DNA of 64,000 nt from Polyangium sp. y55x31. GTDB taxonomy: Bacteria > Myxococcota_A > Polyangia > Polyangiales > Polyangiaceae. Of the stretch, positions 49,774-58,578 are shown one piece after another. The translations under genes were made by a program, and so were the position numbers. Below the pieces are notes generated by a model, which saw only the letters and a list, made by a program, of their open reading frames with translations, was not told the origin of the DNA and did not search any database. The stretch's first letter is position 1, and each line of letters begins with the position of its first letter. Location of the stretch: assembly GCF_029946505.1 (NCBI RefSeq), contig NZ_JARZHG010000048.1, positions 23,712 through 87,711 of the forward strand, read 5' to 3'.

Positions 49774-50751
49774 ATGCAGACGACCCACGAGCCCCCCACG
49801 GAAAACCTCCCGACGCTGCCGGATCGCGAAGGGCTGGGTGACGAGGAAAAGCGCCTCGGCGCCGCGTTTCGCGCGCGGTACGCCTCCGAGTTCCGCGAGC
49901 TCGTCGTGCGCCGCGAGGTGAAAAATCCCGCGGTCACGCTGATCGTGATCTCCTACCGCGCCGGCGACTACCTGCTCGATTGCCTGCGTCACCTCCGCGG
50001 ACAAACCGTCGCGCTCGACCTGCCTTACGAGATCCTCCTCGCGGACAGCGGCGGGCTCGAACATCTGCGGGATCGGTACGGCAACCTCGTCGACGTCGAG
50101 CTCCGGCTGCGCGACGGGCTGCCGCTCAACGTGGCGCGGAACGCGGCGATGGGCTGGGCGCGCGGCGAGCTCGTGGCCTACATCGACGACGACGGGCTCG
50201 TAGTGCCCGACTGGCTCGAGTACGGCGTGAACCTCTTCCGCGACGAGACCATCGGCGCGGCGCGTGGCCGCATCGTCCCGCACAAGCACCCCTGGTACAA
50301 CGTCTGGGCCGGGCACTACGACCGCGGCGACGAGCTCTGGGACGAGGACAACGTCTCGACCGAGGGCAACATGCTCATCCGCCGCGCGGTCTACCTCGCG
50401 ATCGGCGGCTTCCGCGACGACCTCTACGGCGGCGAAGGGCTTTACCTCGCCTACCGCATGAAGCGCGCCTTCCCCACGCTGCGCTCGGTCTACGCGCCGG
50501 GGATGATCATGCGGCACGACTACTGCCGATCGGTGCGGGAGTTCATCTGGAAGTCGCGAAGGTACAAGGACGTGCGCAAGAAGATCACGGGCATCGAGCC
50601 CGCGTTCGACGCGTACATGGCCGTCTTCGACGCGCGGAAGAAGCCCGTCCGGAAGCGCACGCGGACGGAGGAGGTCGTGCTCGCCGGCATGCGCGCGGCG
50701 CAGTCGGTCATCGCGCGGATGCCGGTCTTCGACCGCGTGAAGCGACGCTGA
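49774..50751 (+). CDS. Glycosyltransferase family 2
   Basis: A 325-residue GT-A enzyme. VTLIVISYRAGDYLLDCLR (nucleotide-sugar strand), YEILLADSGG and the DxD-like AYIDDDGLV are in order. GNMLIRRAVYLAIGGFRDDLYGGEG matches the acceptor-site Asp/Glu loop of GT2. About 50 residues of extra N-terminus precede the domain. It is probably membrane-associated and opens the polysaccharide cluster. A 16-codon open frame ends 3 bp before its ATG. Confidence 0.85.
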   Translation: MQTTHEPPTENLPTLPDREGLGDEEKRLGAAFRARYASEFRELVVRREVKNPAVTLIVISYRAGDYLLDCLRHLRGQTVALDLPYEILLADSGGLEHLRDRYGNLVDVELRLRDGLPLNVARNAAMGWARGELVAYIDDDGLVVPDWLEYGVNLFRDETIGAARGRIVPHKHPWYNVWAGHYDRGDELWDEDNVSTEGNMLIRRAVYLAIGGFRDDLYGGEGLYLAYRMKRAFPTLRSVYAPGMIMRHDYCRSVREFIWKSRRYKDVRKKITGIEPAFDAYMAVFDARKKPVRKRTRTEEVVLAGMRAAQSVIARMPVFDRVKRR

Positions 50752-50791
50752 GGCCTTGCGCGGGGGCGGCCTCGTGTGACAAGGGGTTCGG

Positions 50792-51364
50792 GTGTTCGTC
50801 GACGAGTCGGAGTGGATCCGCGACGTCCTCGCAGGGACGACGCTCCCCAAGGGCGCGACCGTGCTCGACATCGGCTCCTCCACGCTCCACTTCCGCACCG
50901 TCGTGCAGCCGCACCTCGATCGGAACGTGTTCGCGCCGCTCCGCGCGCGAGGCCTTCAAGTGCTGCACCTCGACGCGCGGCCGGAGCCGGGCGTCGACAT
51001 CGTCGCCGACGTGACGAACTTGAAGGGCGTGGAGCGCACGTTCGATCTCGTGCTCTGCACGAACCTCCTCGAGCACGTGACCGATCGCGAGGCGACGCTC
51101 GGTCACATGGCGCGCGTCGTCGCGCCCGGCGGGCTGCTCGTGCTCACGGTGCCGCGGCGGTATCCGATTCACCCGGATCCGATCGACACGGGGTACCGCC
51201 CGACGGCGGCGGAGCTCGTCGCGCTGCTCGGCTGGCCCGAGGTGCTGCGGCAGGAGGTCCTCACGATCCGCGCGCCCGAGCATTACCAGGGGTTCAAGCG
51301 CGCGTGGCGGCGGCTCTTCTCACCGTGGCAGATCGCGTGCGTGCTCGCGCGAAAGCCCGCGTGA
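50792..51364 (+). CDS. SAM-dependent methyltransferase (class I)
   Basis: A 190-residue enzyme. Motif I is TVLDIGSSTLHF (about 23-34), with Ser in place of the second Gly; a catalytic/structural block FDLVLCTNLLEHVTDR and LVVLTVPRRYPIHPD complete the class I fold. The GTG at 50792 has a strong Shine-Dalgarno (AAGGGG). The acceptor is unknown; location suggests sugar methylation or methylation of a carrier-linked intermediate. Confidence 0.8.
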   Translation: MFVDESEWIRDVLAGTTLPKGATVLDIGSSTLHFRTVVQPHLDRNVFAPLRARGLQVLHLDARPEPGVDIVADVTNLKGVERTFDLVLCTNLLEHVTDREATLGHMARVVAPGGLLVLTVPRRYPIHPDPIDTGYRPTAAELVALLGWPEVLRQEVLTIRAPEHYQGFKRAWRRLFSPWQIACVLARKPA

Positions 51365-51417
51365 GAACGCGCGCCCGGCTTGCATGCGCGGGCGCGTTCC
51401 TTTAAGGACTCCGCCCC

Positions 51418-51477
51418 ATGCGCCTCGATTTCAGCCTCTCCGCCGTGATCGCGACCTCGACCGAGGTGCACCCGTGA
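51418..51477 (+). CDS. Short open frame with good Shine-Dalgarno, possible leader or relic
   Basis: Nineteen codons starting with ATG, preceded by AAGGA at a spacing of 9. Its TGA overlaps the next gene's GTG as GTGA. The peptide contains LSAVIATSTEV, which recalls the first strand of a GT2 glycosyltransferase (usual form SVVIATYN), so it may be the decayed start of such a gene. Alternatively it is a leader whose translation helps initiate the methyltransferase. Confidence 0.4.
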   Translation: MRLDFSLSAVIATSTEVHP

Positions 51478-52247
51478 ACCGCGTCTCCGAGGAAGTCCGC
51501 GGTTACTACGACGATCACCTCAAGGCCAGGCTCAAGGGCTTCGTCGACGGCAACCTGCGCGTCGAGCGTGCGTGGAAGACCGTGGAACGCTGGGGCGGGC
51601 GCCCTTCGCGCATCCTCGAGGTGGGCTGCGGCATCGGCGACATCTCGTGGCGCATGAACCGCCGCTGGCCCACGAGCACGGGCGTGGGGCTCGACATCAG
51701 CCCCGCCTCGCTGGAGACCGGCCGCAAGCTCTTCGGCTCCCATCGGCTCTCGTTCGTCGAGGGCCCCCTGACCAAGGGCCTGCTCACGGGCCGCTTCGAC
51801 CTCGTCGTGATGATGGACGTCTACGAGCACATCGCGCGCGCCGATCGCCCGACGTTGCACGAGGCGCTCGCCGATCTCCTCTCGGACGAAGGCCGGCTGG
51901 TCCTCGCCTTCCCGACGCCGCGGTTCCTCGCGTGGCTGCGCGACAATCGCCCGCACGAGATCCAGCCGGTCGACGAGGACGTCGACGTCGACACGATGCG
52001 CACGCTCGCGGCGGACACCGGGACCACGGTGCTTTTCTACGAAGAGATCGACGTCTGGCACCAGGGCGACTACGCGCACGCCGTGCTCGGCAAGCGCAAA
52101 GGGTGGAAGCGCCCCGAGCGGCCCGAGGGGCAACTCCAGAAGCTCGTGGGACACGTGGAGCGACGGCTCCGCCCCGTGGTGCCGCCGCGCGAGGAGCGCA
52201 TCCGTCTCGTGCGCGAGCGGCTCGGCCCGTCCGCGTATCCGGCTTAG
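51474..52247 (+). CDS. SAM-dependent methyltransferase (class I)
   Basis: A 257-residue enzyme. Motif I ILEVGCGIGDISW (about 43-55) is a perfect SAM-binding glycine loop. FDLVVMMDVYEHIARAD and LVLAFPTPRFLAWL complete the fold, and a basic C-terminal extension follows. The GTG at 51474 forms GTGA with the preceding short open frame. It converges on the flippase gene (10 bp between stops). Sugar O-methylation in the surface polysaccharide is a reasonable guess. Confidence 0.8.
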   Translation: MNRVSEEVRGYYDDHLKARLKGFVDGNLRVERAWKTVERWGGRPSRILEVGCGIGDISWRMNRRWPTSTGVGLDISPASLETGRKLFGSHRLSFVEGPLTKGLLTGRFDLVVMMDVYEHIARADRPTLHEALADLLSDEGRLVLAFPTPRFLAWLRDNRPHEIQPVDEDVDVDTMRTLAADTGTTVLFYEEIDVWHQGDYAHAVLGKRKGWKRPERPEGQLQKLVGHVERRLRPVVPPREERIRLVRERLGPSAYPA

Positions 52248-52257
52248 CAGGGCCCGC

Positions 52258-53745
52258 TCACGCGCCCTTCTCGGCCGGCTGGCCGAAGATCCCGTACCAC
52301 ACGCCCGGGCACAAGAACCGCACGCCGAACGCGTAGGGCGGGAGTGCGACCACGAGGAGCAAGAGCCCGGTCGTCTTCACCGAAGCCGCGGGCAGCGCCC
52401 ACGCGAGCGCGCTCCGGGCGAGGACCAAGAGGCCCGTGAATGCCAGCACGAAGAGCACGGGCCGCGCCATCCGGGCGAGGTAGACGCGGGCCGGGAGCGC
52501 GACGAGGCTGTGCGTGATGGCTTTGATGGCCACCGAGAGCGGCATGAACACGATGAGCCACGCCCAGCAGACGCCCATCACGCCATGACGCACCCCGATC
52601 CCCATCGCGCCGGCCATGATGACGAGGGAGAAGAGGTTCCAGCGGAACCCGATGTCCGAGCGCCCCTTCGCGTTGATGATGAGCCCCACGCACGACACGA
52701 CGCACTTGAGGGCGCCGAGCACGGCGAGGATGCGGACGTAGGGGATGATGGAGATCCACTTCTCGCCGAGGTAGCCCCCCACGACGAACTCGGTCGCCAC
52801 GCCGAGGAAGGCGAGGATCGGCGCCGTCACGACCGCGAGGCCCGAGGTCGCGTTGAGGTACCCCTCGCGCAGCGCAGCGTCGTCCTTCTGTTGCCGCGCG
52901 AAGGCCGCGAACATGACCTTCGTCACGGGCGGCGTCATCTGCGAGTAAGGGAAGTGCGCCAGGTTGAAGGCCTGCGTGTAGAACCCGTGGGCCTTGGTCC
53001 CGAGGACGTAGCCGACCGCGAGGTAATCGAGGTTGTTGTAGAGGTAGTTCGCGCCGAGCTCGCCTGCGAGATACAGGCTGAAGCGGCGTAGCTTCTTGAG
53101 CTCGTCCCAGCGGAAATGAAGCCTGAGCCGGAAGCGCGCGAGCCTGAGCGCGAGCACGCTCGCCACGGTCTGGGCGATGAGCGCTCCCCAGACGAGGCTG
53201 TACACCCCGAAGCCCAGGTACGCCGAGGAGATGGCGATGGTCGCGGACAGGACCGCGGACGTGAAGCTCACGATGACCTGCTGCGCGAAGCGCATCTCGC
53301 GGGCCAGGAACGCGAGCGGCATGTTCATGAGCGACGAGCTCAGGAACGTGGCCGCGTAGGCGATCCCGACGCCGATGAGGCGTTCGTCGCGGTAGATCCA
53401 CGCGATCAGCGGCATCGCGAGCGCGCCGAGCGTGAAGACCAGGGCCCCGGCGCCGACGCTCGCCCAGAACGCCGTCTGCAGCTCGTCCTCGCTCAGATCA
53501 CGCCGCTGGATCACGGCGGTGTTGAGGCCGAGGCTCGAGATGGACCCGAAGAACCCGAGCGCGACGGAGGCGGTATAAAAGAGGCCGAAGTCCGAGGCTT
53601 CGAGCAGACGCGCGAGGATCGGGGTGCCGACGAGCCAGACGCCGTGCGTGACGATCTGCGCGAGCGAGACCCAGCGGATCCCGCGGCGTACCTGCTCCTT
53701 GATCTCGTTGCCCGCGGCCTTTTGCGGCGGGGCGACGGTGGTCAA
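52258..53745 (-). CDS. Wzx-type polysaccharide flippase (MOP superfamily)
   Basis: A 495-residue integral membrane protein with about 12 to 14 hydrophobic helices and the family-typical N-terminus (RRGIRWVSLAQIVTHGVWLVG...LARLLEASDFGLF) and ELGANYLYNNLDYLAVG block. It should translocate undecaprenyl-linked repeat units across the inner membrane. The only start that fits the operon is a TTG at 53745, which overlaps the dehydratase stop as TTGA, as the GTGA couplings do elsewhere in this operon. No Wzy or Wzz is in the window. Confidence 0.88.
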   Translation of the reverse strand: MTTVAPPQKAAGNEIKEQVRRGIRWVSLAQIVTHGVWLVGTPILARLLEASDFGLFYTASVALGFFGSISSLGLNTAVIQRRDLSEDELQTAFWASVGAGALVFTLGALAMPLIAWIYRDERLIGVGIAYAATFLSSSLMNMPLAFLAREMRFAQQVIVSFTSAVLSATIAISSAYLGFGVYSLVWGALIAQTVASVLALRLARFRLRLHFRWDELKKLRRFSLYLAGELGANYLYNNLDYLAVGYVLGTKAHGFYTQAFNLAHFPYSQMTPPVTKVMFAAFARQQKDDAALREGYLNATSGLAVVTAPILAFLGVATEFVVGGYLGEKWISIIPYVRILAVLGALKCVVSCVGLIINAKGRSDIGFRWNLFSLVIMAGAMGIGVRHGVMGVCWAWLIVFMPLSVAIKAITHSLVALPARVYLARMARPVLFVLAFTGLLVLARSALAWALPAASVKTTGLLLLVVALPPYAFGVRFLCPGVWYGIFGQPAEKGA

Positions 53746-54773
53746 GCGGCTCCGAGCCCCGACCGGCCTCCACGCGCGAAGAAATCGCGGTACCAGGCGG
53801 TCGTGCGATCGAGGCCGGCGACGAGGCCGTAACGAGGCCGGATCCCGAGCACGCGCCGGGCCTTCTCGGCGTCGAGGTACTGGTGCGCGATCTCGTGCGT
53901 GGCCTGCCCGCGCACGTCGGGTTCGAGGCTCGATCCCATGCGCTCGAGGATCGCCCGCGTCATCTCGAGCACCGTAAGCTGGTTGCCCGCGGAGATGTTG
54001 AAGGCCTCGCCGTGGATCGCGGGATCCTCCATCGCGCGGGCGAGATCGAGGTACGCGTCGACCGCGTCCTCGACGTAGAGGTAGTCGCGGATGAGCGTGC
54101 CGTCGCTGCGGATGACGGGCCTGCGATCGGCGAGGATGTCGCGGATCACGCCGGGAACGATGCGGTTCCAGTTGAGATCCCCGCCGCCGTAGAGGTTCGC
54201 GCAACGCGTGATGGTGATCGGCAGGCGGTAGGTGACCGAGTACGTCCGGGCGATGAGGTCCGCGCAGGACTTCGAGACGTCGTACGGGTGCTCGCCTCGG
54301 AGGGCCATCGACTCGGTGTACGGCAGGGTATCGTGTGAGCCGTACGCCTTGTCGCTCGACGCGAGCAGCACGCGGCGCACGCGCGGCGACCTTCGCGCCG
54401 CCTCGAACACGTTCCAGGCGCCGGCGATGTTGCTCTCGAACGTGCTCACCGGGTTCGCGTTCGCGATGCCCACGATGGTCTGCGCGGCGAGGTGGAAGAC
54501 CGACTCGATCTCGTGCTCGCCCATCACCCGTTCGAGCAGCTCGCGGTCGCGGATGTCGCCGCTCACGAGCGTCATGCCCTCGGCGATCGTCGTGCCTTTC
54601 ACGCCCTTGGTGAAGAGCCTCGACGTCGGGACGAAATCCCGCACGAGGCCCACGACGTTCGCGCCGAGCGAAACGAGCCGCTCGCTGAGCCACGATCCGA
54701 GCAGCCCCGTCGCGCCCGTGACGAGGATGTTTCGCTCGCGAAAGAACGCGCGATCGGCGTCCTCGTCCCTCAC
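53742..54773 (-). CDS. rfbG: CDP-glucose 4,6-dehydratase-like SDR enzyme
   Basis: A 343-residue extended short-chain dehydrogenase. NILVTGATGLLGSWL is the NAD motif (GxxGxxG), LLASSDKAYGSHD holds the Ser-Asp-Lys of CDP-glucose dehydratases, and YDVSKSCAD gives the catalytic Tyr-x3-Lys. It would make CDP-4-keto-6-deoxyglucose, the branch point to 3,6-dideoxyhexoses and other 6-deoxy sugars. The GTG at 54773 overlaps the cytidylyltransferase stop as GTGA, which also matches the pathway order. Confidence 0.85.
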   Translation of the reverse strand: MRDEDADRAFFRERNILVTGATGLLGSWLSERLVSLGANVVGLVRDFVPTSRLFTKGVKGTTIAEGMTLVSGDIRDRELLERVMGEHEIESVFHLAAQTIVGIANANPVSTFESNIAGAWNVFEAARRSPRVRRVLLASSDKAYGSHDTLPYTESMALRGEHPYDVSKSCADLIARTYSVTYRLPITITRCANLYGGGDLNWNRIVPGVIRDILADRRPVIRSDGTLIRDYLYVEDAVDAYLDLARAMEDPAIHGEAFNISAGNQLTVLEMTRAILERMGSSLEPDVRGQATHEIAHQYLDAEKARRVLGIRPRYGLVAGLDRTTAWYRDFFARGGRSGLGAA

Positions 54774-55558
54774 CAGACCTTCCACGGCGCTCCTCCCGTC
54801 CAGAGGCTCCGGAGCATCTCCAGATCACGCATCGTGTCCATGCACTGCCAGAAGCCGCGGTGCTCGTAGACCATCAGCTCGCCGTCCTTGGCCAGCCGCG
54901 CGAGAGGTTTTCCTTCGAGCACGCAGCCGTCGTCGTCCTCGAGGTAGTCGAAGAAGCGGCGGCTGAAGACGAAGAAGCCGCCGTTGATGCACCCGTCGTG
55001 CATCAGGGGTTTTTCGTTGAACTCGACGACACGCGAGCCGTCGCGGAGAAGCTCGCCGAAGCGCGACTGCGGGAAGACGCCCGTCACGGTGCCGATGCGG
55101 CCGTGCTCGCGGTGGAACGCGAGGAGCCGGCCGATGTCCACGTTCGACACGCCGTCGCCGTAGGTCACGCAGAACGTGTCGGTGTCGACGTACTTCTCGA
55201 TGCGCTTGATGCGCGCGCCGGTCATCGCGCGCGAGCCGGTCTCCGCGAGCGTGACGCGGAAGTCTTCTTCTTCGCCGGCCGGCGGCTCGTGGAGCGTGAT
55301 CGCTCCGCCCTTGCCGAGATCCAGCGTGAAGTCGCGGCTCATGGCGCGGTAGTCGAGGAAGTATTGCTTGATGACCTCGCCCCGGTAGCCGAGGCACACG
55401 ATGAAGTCGCGCAACCCGTGATGCGCGTAGCTCTTCATGATGTGCCAGAGGATCGGACGATCACCGATGGTGATCATCGGCTTCGGCCGAAACTCGGTCT
55501 CCTCTCGGAGACGCATCCCCTGGCCACCCGCGAGGATGACGACCTTTTCACGCGACAC
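54770..55558 (-). CDS. rfbF: Glucose-1-phosphate cytidylyltransferase
   Basis: A 262-residue nucleotidyltransferase. VVILAGGQGMRLREETEFRPK (residues ~6-26) is the signature loop, with Arg and Lys contacting the CTP phosphates. PMITIGDRPILWHIMK, CVTYGDGVSNVDI (Asp ligands for Mg) and GFFVFSRRFFDYL follow. The sequence fits RfbF better than GalU or RmlA. It makes CDP-glucose for the next gene, to which it is coupled. GTG start at 55558, 12 bp after the glycosyltransferase stop. Confidence 0.9.
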   Translation of the reverse strand: MSREKVVILAGGQGMRLREETEFRPKPMITIGDRPILWHIMKSYAHHGLRDFIVCLGYRGEVIKQYFLDYRAMSRDFTLDLGKGGAITLHEPPAGEEEDFRVTLAETGSRAMTGARIKRIEKYVDTDTFCVTYGDGVSNVDIGRLLAFHREHGRIGTVTGVFPQSRFGELLRDGSRVVEFNEKPLMHDGCINGGFFVFSRRFFDYLEDDDGCVLEGKPLARLAKDGELMVYEHRGFWQCMDTMRDLEMLRSLWTGGAPWKVW

Positions 55559-55570
55559 GGGGAAAAGCGT

Positions 55571-56752
55571 TTAATCGAGAGCCCGACGCGGAGCAAGCGC
55601 GCGCAGCGCGTCGTAGTGCGCCTCCAGCGTGACGGCGAGCTTCCGCGCATCGTACGTCGCGAGAGCTTTCTTCCGCGCCGCCTCGCCCATGCGCGCGCGG
55701 AGAACCGGATCCTTCGCGAGGCGCACGAGGCCCGCGGCGAGGCCCTCTTCGTCACGTTCGGCGTAGAGCAAACCGCTCTCACCATCGACCACGATCTCCG
55801 GGATCCCCGCGTGCCGGCTCGCGACCGCGGGCAAGCCCGTCCCGGAGGCCTCCACGAGCACCGTGGGCACGCCCTCCTTGTCGCCGTCCGCGGCCGTCAC
55901 CGAGGGGCAGAGCATGAGATCACTCTCGCGCATCACGACCGCGGGATCCGTCTTCGGATCGAGGATCTCGACGTGCGGCCCGAGCCCGAGATCCTCGATG
56001 AGCGCGCGCAGCGACGCGCCGAGCGGCCCAGGCGCCGGCAGCCAGCGCACGCGTAAATCCGCGCCCGCGGCCCGTGCGCGGTGCACGGCGCGGAAGCCAT
56101 AGGAAAATCCCTTCTTCTCGATCTCGCGGCCACACATCACGACGGAGAGCGGGCCCTTGCGATCGGCGCGCGGCACGGGGCTGAAGCGCTCGAGGTCCAC
56201 GCCGTTCGGGTGGATGGCGAGCTTCGAGGCGGGGCAGCCGAGGCGCACGAGATCGTCGCGCATCGCGGTCGAGAGCACGAGCACGAGATCGCTGCCCTCG
56301 AAGAGCGCGCGCCTCCCGAGGATGTAGTGCCAGTAGCGGCGCAGATGCTTTTGCGGTTCGAGGAGAATGCCGACGTCGCCGCCGTAGAACGACGTGACGA
56401 CGGGGAGCCCGAGCTTCTTGCCGTAGACCGCCGCGACGAGCCCGTTCGTGCCGAACTGACCGTGCAGCACCGTGGCGCGTGTCTCCGCGAGCGCCTGCAT
56501 CCACGCGGGATCGAGCGCGAGCCTTCCATGCAGCGGGCGGAAGGCCTGGCCGAGCCGCGACGGGTGCCCTCGCCCGAGGAAACGCGGCTCGGTCCAGGGA
56601 AAGCGTTCCTCGTTGGCGACGCGGTGACAGAGCGTGATCGCCCGGTACCGCGTGAGCGAACGCATCTGGTTGAAGAGGAACGTCTCGGTGAACGAGAAAG
56701 CCGTCCCGAGGAGGAACGCAACCGCGGGGCGCGCAGGATCTTGGCCGCTCAC
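55571..56752 (-). CDS. Glycosyltransferase family 4
   Basis: A 393-residue GT-B enzyme. The first Rossmann half has HGQFGTNGLVAAVYGKKLGLP and SFYGGDVG; the second has HPNGVDLERFSP, VVMCGREIEKKGF, and the donor-site region SVTAADGDKEGVPTVLVEASGTGLPAVAS (the conserved Glu lies in VEASG). It transfers a sugar from a nucleotide donor with retention, at the membrane side of the cytosol. The GTG at 56752 overlaps the epimerase stop (GTGA). Confidence 0.87.
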   Translation of the reverse strand: MSGQDPARPAVAFLLGTAFSFTETFLFNQMRSLTRYRAITLCHRVANEERFPWTEPRFLGRGHPSRLGQAFRPLHGRLALDPAWMQALAETRATVLHGQFGTNGLVAAVYGKKLGLPVVTSFYGGDVGILLEPQKHLRRYWHYILGRRALFEGSDLVLVLSTAMRDDLVRLGCPASKLAIHPNGVDLERFSPVPRADRKGPLSVVMCGREIEKKGFSYGFRAVHRARAAGADLRVRWLPAPGPLGASLRALIEDLGLGPHVEILDPKTDPAVVMRESDLMLCPSVTAADGDKEGVPTVLVEASGTGLPAVASRHAGIPEIVVDGESGLLYAERDEEGLAAGLVRLAKDPVLRARMGEAARKKALATYDARKLAVTLEAHYDALRALAPRRALD

Positions 56753-57723
56753 TTGGACCGCTCCTCCCTGCATGCGTCGATCGTTCGATCGAGGCCTTCT
56801 TCGAGCGAGACCTCGGGCTTCCACGCGAGCCGCGCCTCCGCGCGCGCGGGATCCCCGTAGTGCGCCTCGGGCTCGTCCGCGGGCCGCGGCGTCGCGCCGA
56901 GCAGCGGTCCGCCGCGCTCGGGTTGGATGCGCTCGACCACGAGGCGCACCACATCGGCGACCTGCCGCGGCGTACCCGTGCAGATGTCGATCACGCGCCC
57001 CACGGCATCCGGCGCCGTCGCGGCGAGCGCCACCGCGCGGGCCACGTCGCCCACGTACACGAAATCGCGCCGCTGCAGTCCGTCGGTCATCGGAAAATCC
57101 CGCCCTTCGAGGCAAGCGGCGATGAGCGCGGGCAGGAGCTGCCGCGGCTGTGATCCCGGCCCGTACACGAGGTACGGCCGGAGCACGACGACCGAAAGCC
57201 CCTGCTCACGCAGAGGCCCGAGCAGCATCGCGTCCGCCTCTGCCTTCGTGCGCGCATACGGCGTCCGCGGCGCGACCTCGCCTTCCGCGTCGTGCGGCGA
57301 GGGCAGCTTCCCGTACACGTCGCTCGTCGACAGCACGACGAGCCGCGCGCCGACCTCGATCGCGGACTCCGCGATCACACGCGTCGCGCCCACGTGAAGC
57401 GCGCGCATCACCTCGGCCTCGTCCTCGGAGGCACGGGCGCGTGCGTCCGCCGCCAGATGAATCACGACCTCGGGCCGCGCCCGCTGCATCTCCGCGCGGA
57501 TCACCTCCGCGGCTCCGAGATCGACCCTGCGCAGCTCCGTGCGATCGAGCCGCGCCCCGGCCACGCGCCAGAGCCGCTTCAGATCCGACGTAGGCCGCGC
57601 GAGCAGCGTGAGGCGCGTCTCCTGCTCGACGAGCGCGCGCGTCACGTGTGCGCCGATGAACCCCGTGGCACCCGTGATCAGCACGCGAAGGCGGCTCGTC
57701 TGGGACAGCCCCGGCGAGGACAT
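56749..57723 (-). CDS. NAD-dependent epimerase/dehydratase (SDR)
   Basis: A 324-residue extended SDR. LITGATGFIGAHVTRAL (GxxGxxG) binds NAD(P), DVYGKLPSPHD follows the catalytic Ser-Thr-Ser, and YARTKAEADAML is the Tyr-x3-Lys active site. DGLQRRDFVYVGDVARA is the conserved sugar-epimerase loop. It resembles UDP-glucose 4-epimerases and C4 reductases, and could act on the CDP-4-keto sugar. It is the promoter-proximal gene of the minus-strand operon 57723-52258, with start ATG at 57723. Confidence 0.82.
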   Translation of the reverse strand: MSSPGLSQTSRLRVLITGATGFIGAHVTRALVEQETRLTLLARPTSDLKRLWRVAGARLDRTELRRVDLGAAEVIRAEMQRARPEVVIHLAADARARASEDEAEVMRALHVGATRVIAESAIEVGARLVVLSTSDVYGKLPSPHDAEGEVAPRTPYARTKAEADAMLLGPLREQGLSVVVLRPYLVYGPGSQPRQLLPALIAACLEGRDFPMTDGLQRRDFVYVGDVARAVALAATAPDAVGRVIDICTGTPRQVADVVRLVVERIQPERGGPLLGATPRPADEPEAHYGDPARAEARLAWKPEVSLEEGLDRTIDACREERSK

Positions 57724-57829
57724 GAGCGATGCCCGGGTATAGGGCCCCTCGCCGATCGATGCAACCACGCGCGGCGCCCGGGAGCCTCGTGACTTGACGC
57801 ATCGGAGCACGCATGGCACTCGGCCCTCC

Positions 57830-58570
57830 GTGCAGCGCGACGAGGCCCGCGAGGCGGGCGAAGGCGACGAAGCGGAGGAGATACGCCGCTTCTACCGCGA
57901 GCGTTTCCTGCCGCAGAACACATGGTGGCCGATCCAGCCCCACGCGTACCTGTGCCAGCGCCAACGCCAGCGCCGCATTCGTCAGAGCTTGCAGGAGATC
58001 GGCTTCGGCACGTTCGAGGACCTGCGCAAGTTGCGGGTGCTGGAGGTCGGCTGCGGCGGCGGTTCGAACCTCGCGTGGCTCGTGGAGATGGGCGCGGATC
58101 CCCGAGAGCTCGTGGGCGTCGACCTCGTACCCGAGCGGATCGAACAAGCGCGGCAGCGCTGCGCCGGCGTGCGTTTCCTCGCGGGAAACATCCTCGAGAC
58201 GGACGTGGGCGGGCCCTTCGACGTGGTGATGCTCTTCGCAGTGCTCACCTCGGTCACGAACGCCGAGACGAAGCAAAAGATCGTGGAGCGCTGCCTGTCG
58301 CTGCTCCGTCCGGGCGGAGCCCTGCTCTTCTACGACCTCATGACCCGCCGCGAAGAACCGGGGACGCCGAACTACAAGAAGCTCACATACGCCGAGCTCG
58401 AAGGTTACCTCGGCGGTCGTCGTCCGCGTTACTTCAAGCGGGATTACCTGCGCCGCGACGTCGCCGAGCGCATCGTCCCCCTGCCCCGCGTCGGGCTCTT
58501 CGCCGCCGAGCTGCTCCAGGCGATCGGCTGGTTCAACATCGAAGCGACGTTCGCCCACGTGCGCGTCTAG
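57830..58570 (+). CDS. SAM-dependent methyltransferase (class I)
   Basis: About 246 residues. Motif I is LEVGCGGGSNLAWL; FDVVMLFAVLTSVTNAETK and GGALLFYDLMTRRE match a class I methyltransferase. The start is uncertain: GTG at 57830 is used, a TTG at 57794 would add 12 residues, and neither has a clear Shine-Dalgarno. It diverges from the epimerase gene over a 106-bp gap that should carry both promoters. The next glycosyltransferase starts 8 bp after it. Confidence 0.8.
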   Translation: MQRDEAREAGEGDEAEEIRRFYRERFLPQNTWWPIQPHAYLCQRQRQRRIRQSLQEIGFGTFEDLRKLRVLEVGCGGGSNLAWLVEMGADPRELVGVDLVPERIEQARQRCAGVRFLAGNILETDVGGPFDVVMLFAVLTSVTNAETKQKIVERCLSLLRPGGALLFYDLMTRREEPGTPNYKKLTYAELEGYLGGRRPRYFKRDYLRRDVAERIVPLPRVGLFAAELLQAIGWFNIEATFAHVRV

Positions 58571-58578
58571 GCCACGGC

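Noticed and set aside
57793..57830. A sigma-70 promoter (TTGACG at 57794) before the methyltransferase
   Set aside because: No -10-like hexamer at 16-18 bp; the match is a single hexamer in a GC-rich region.
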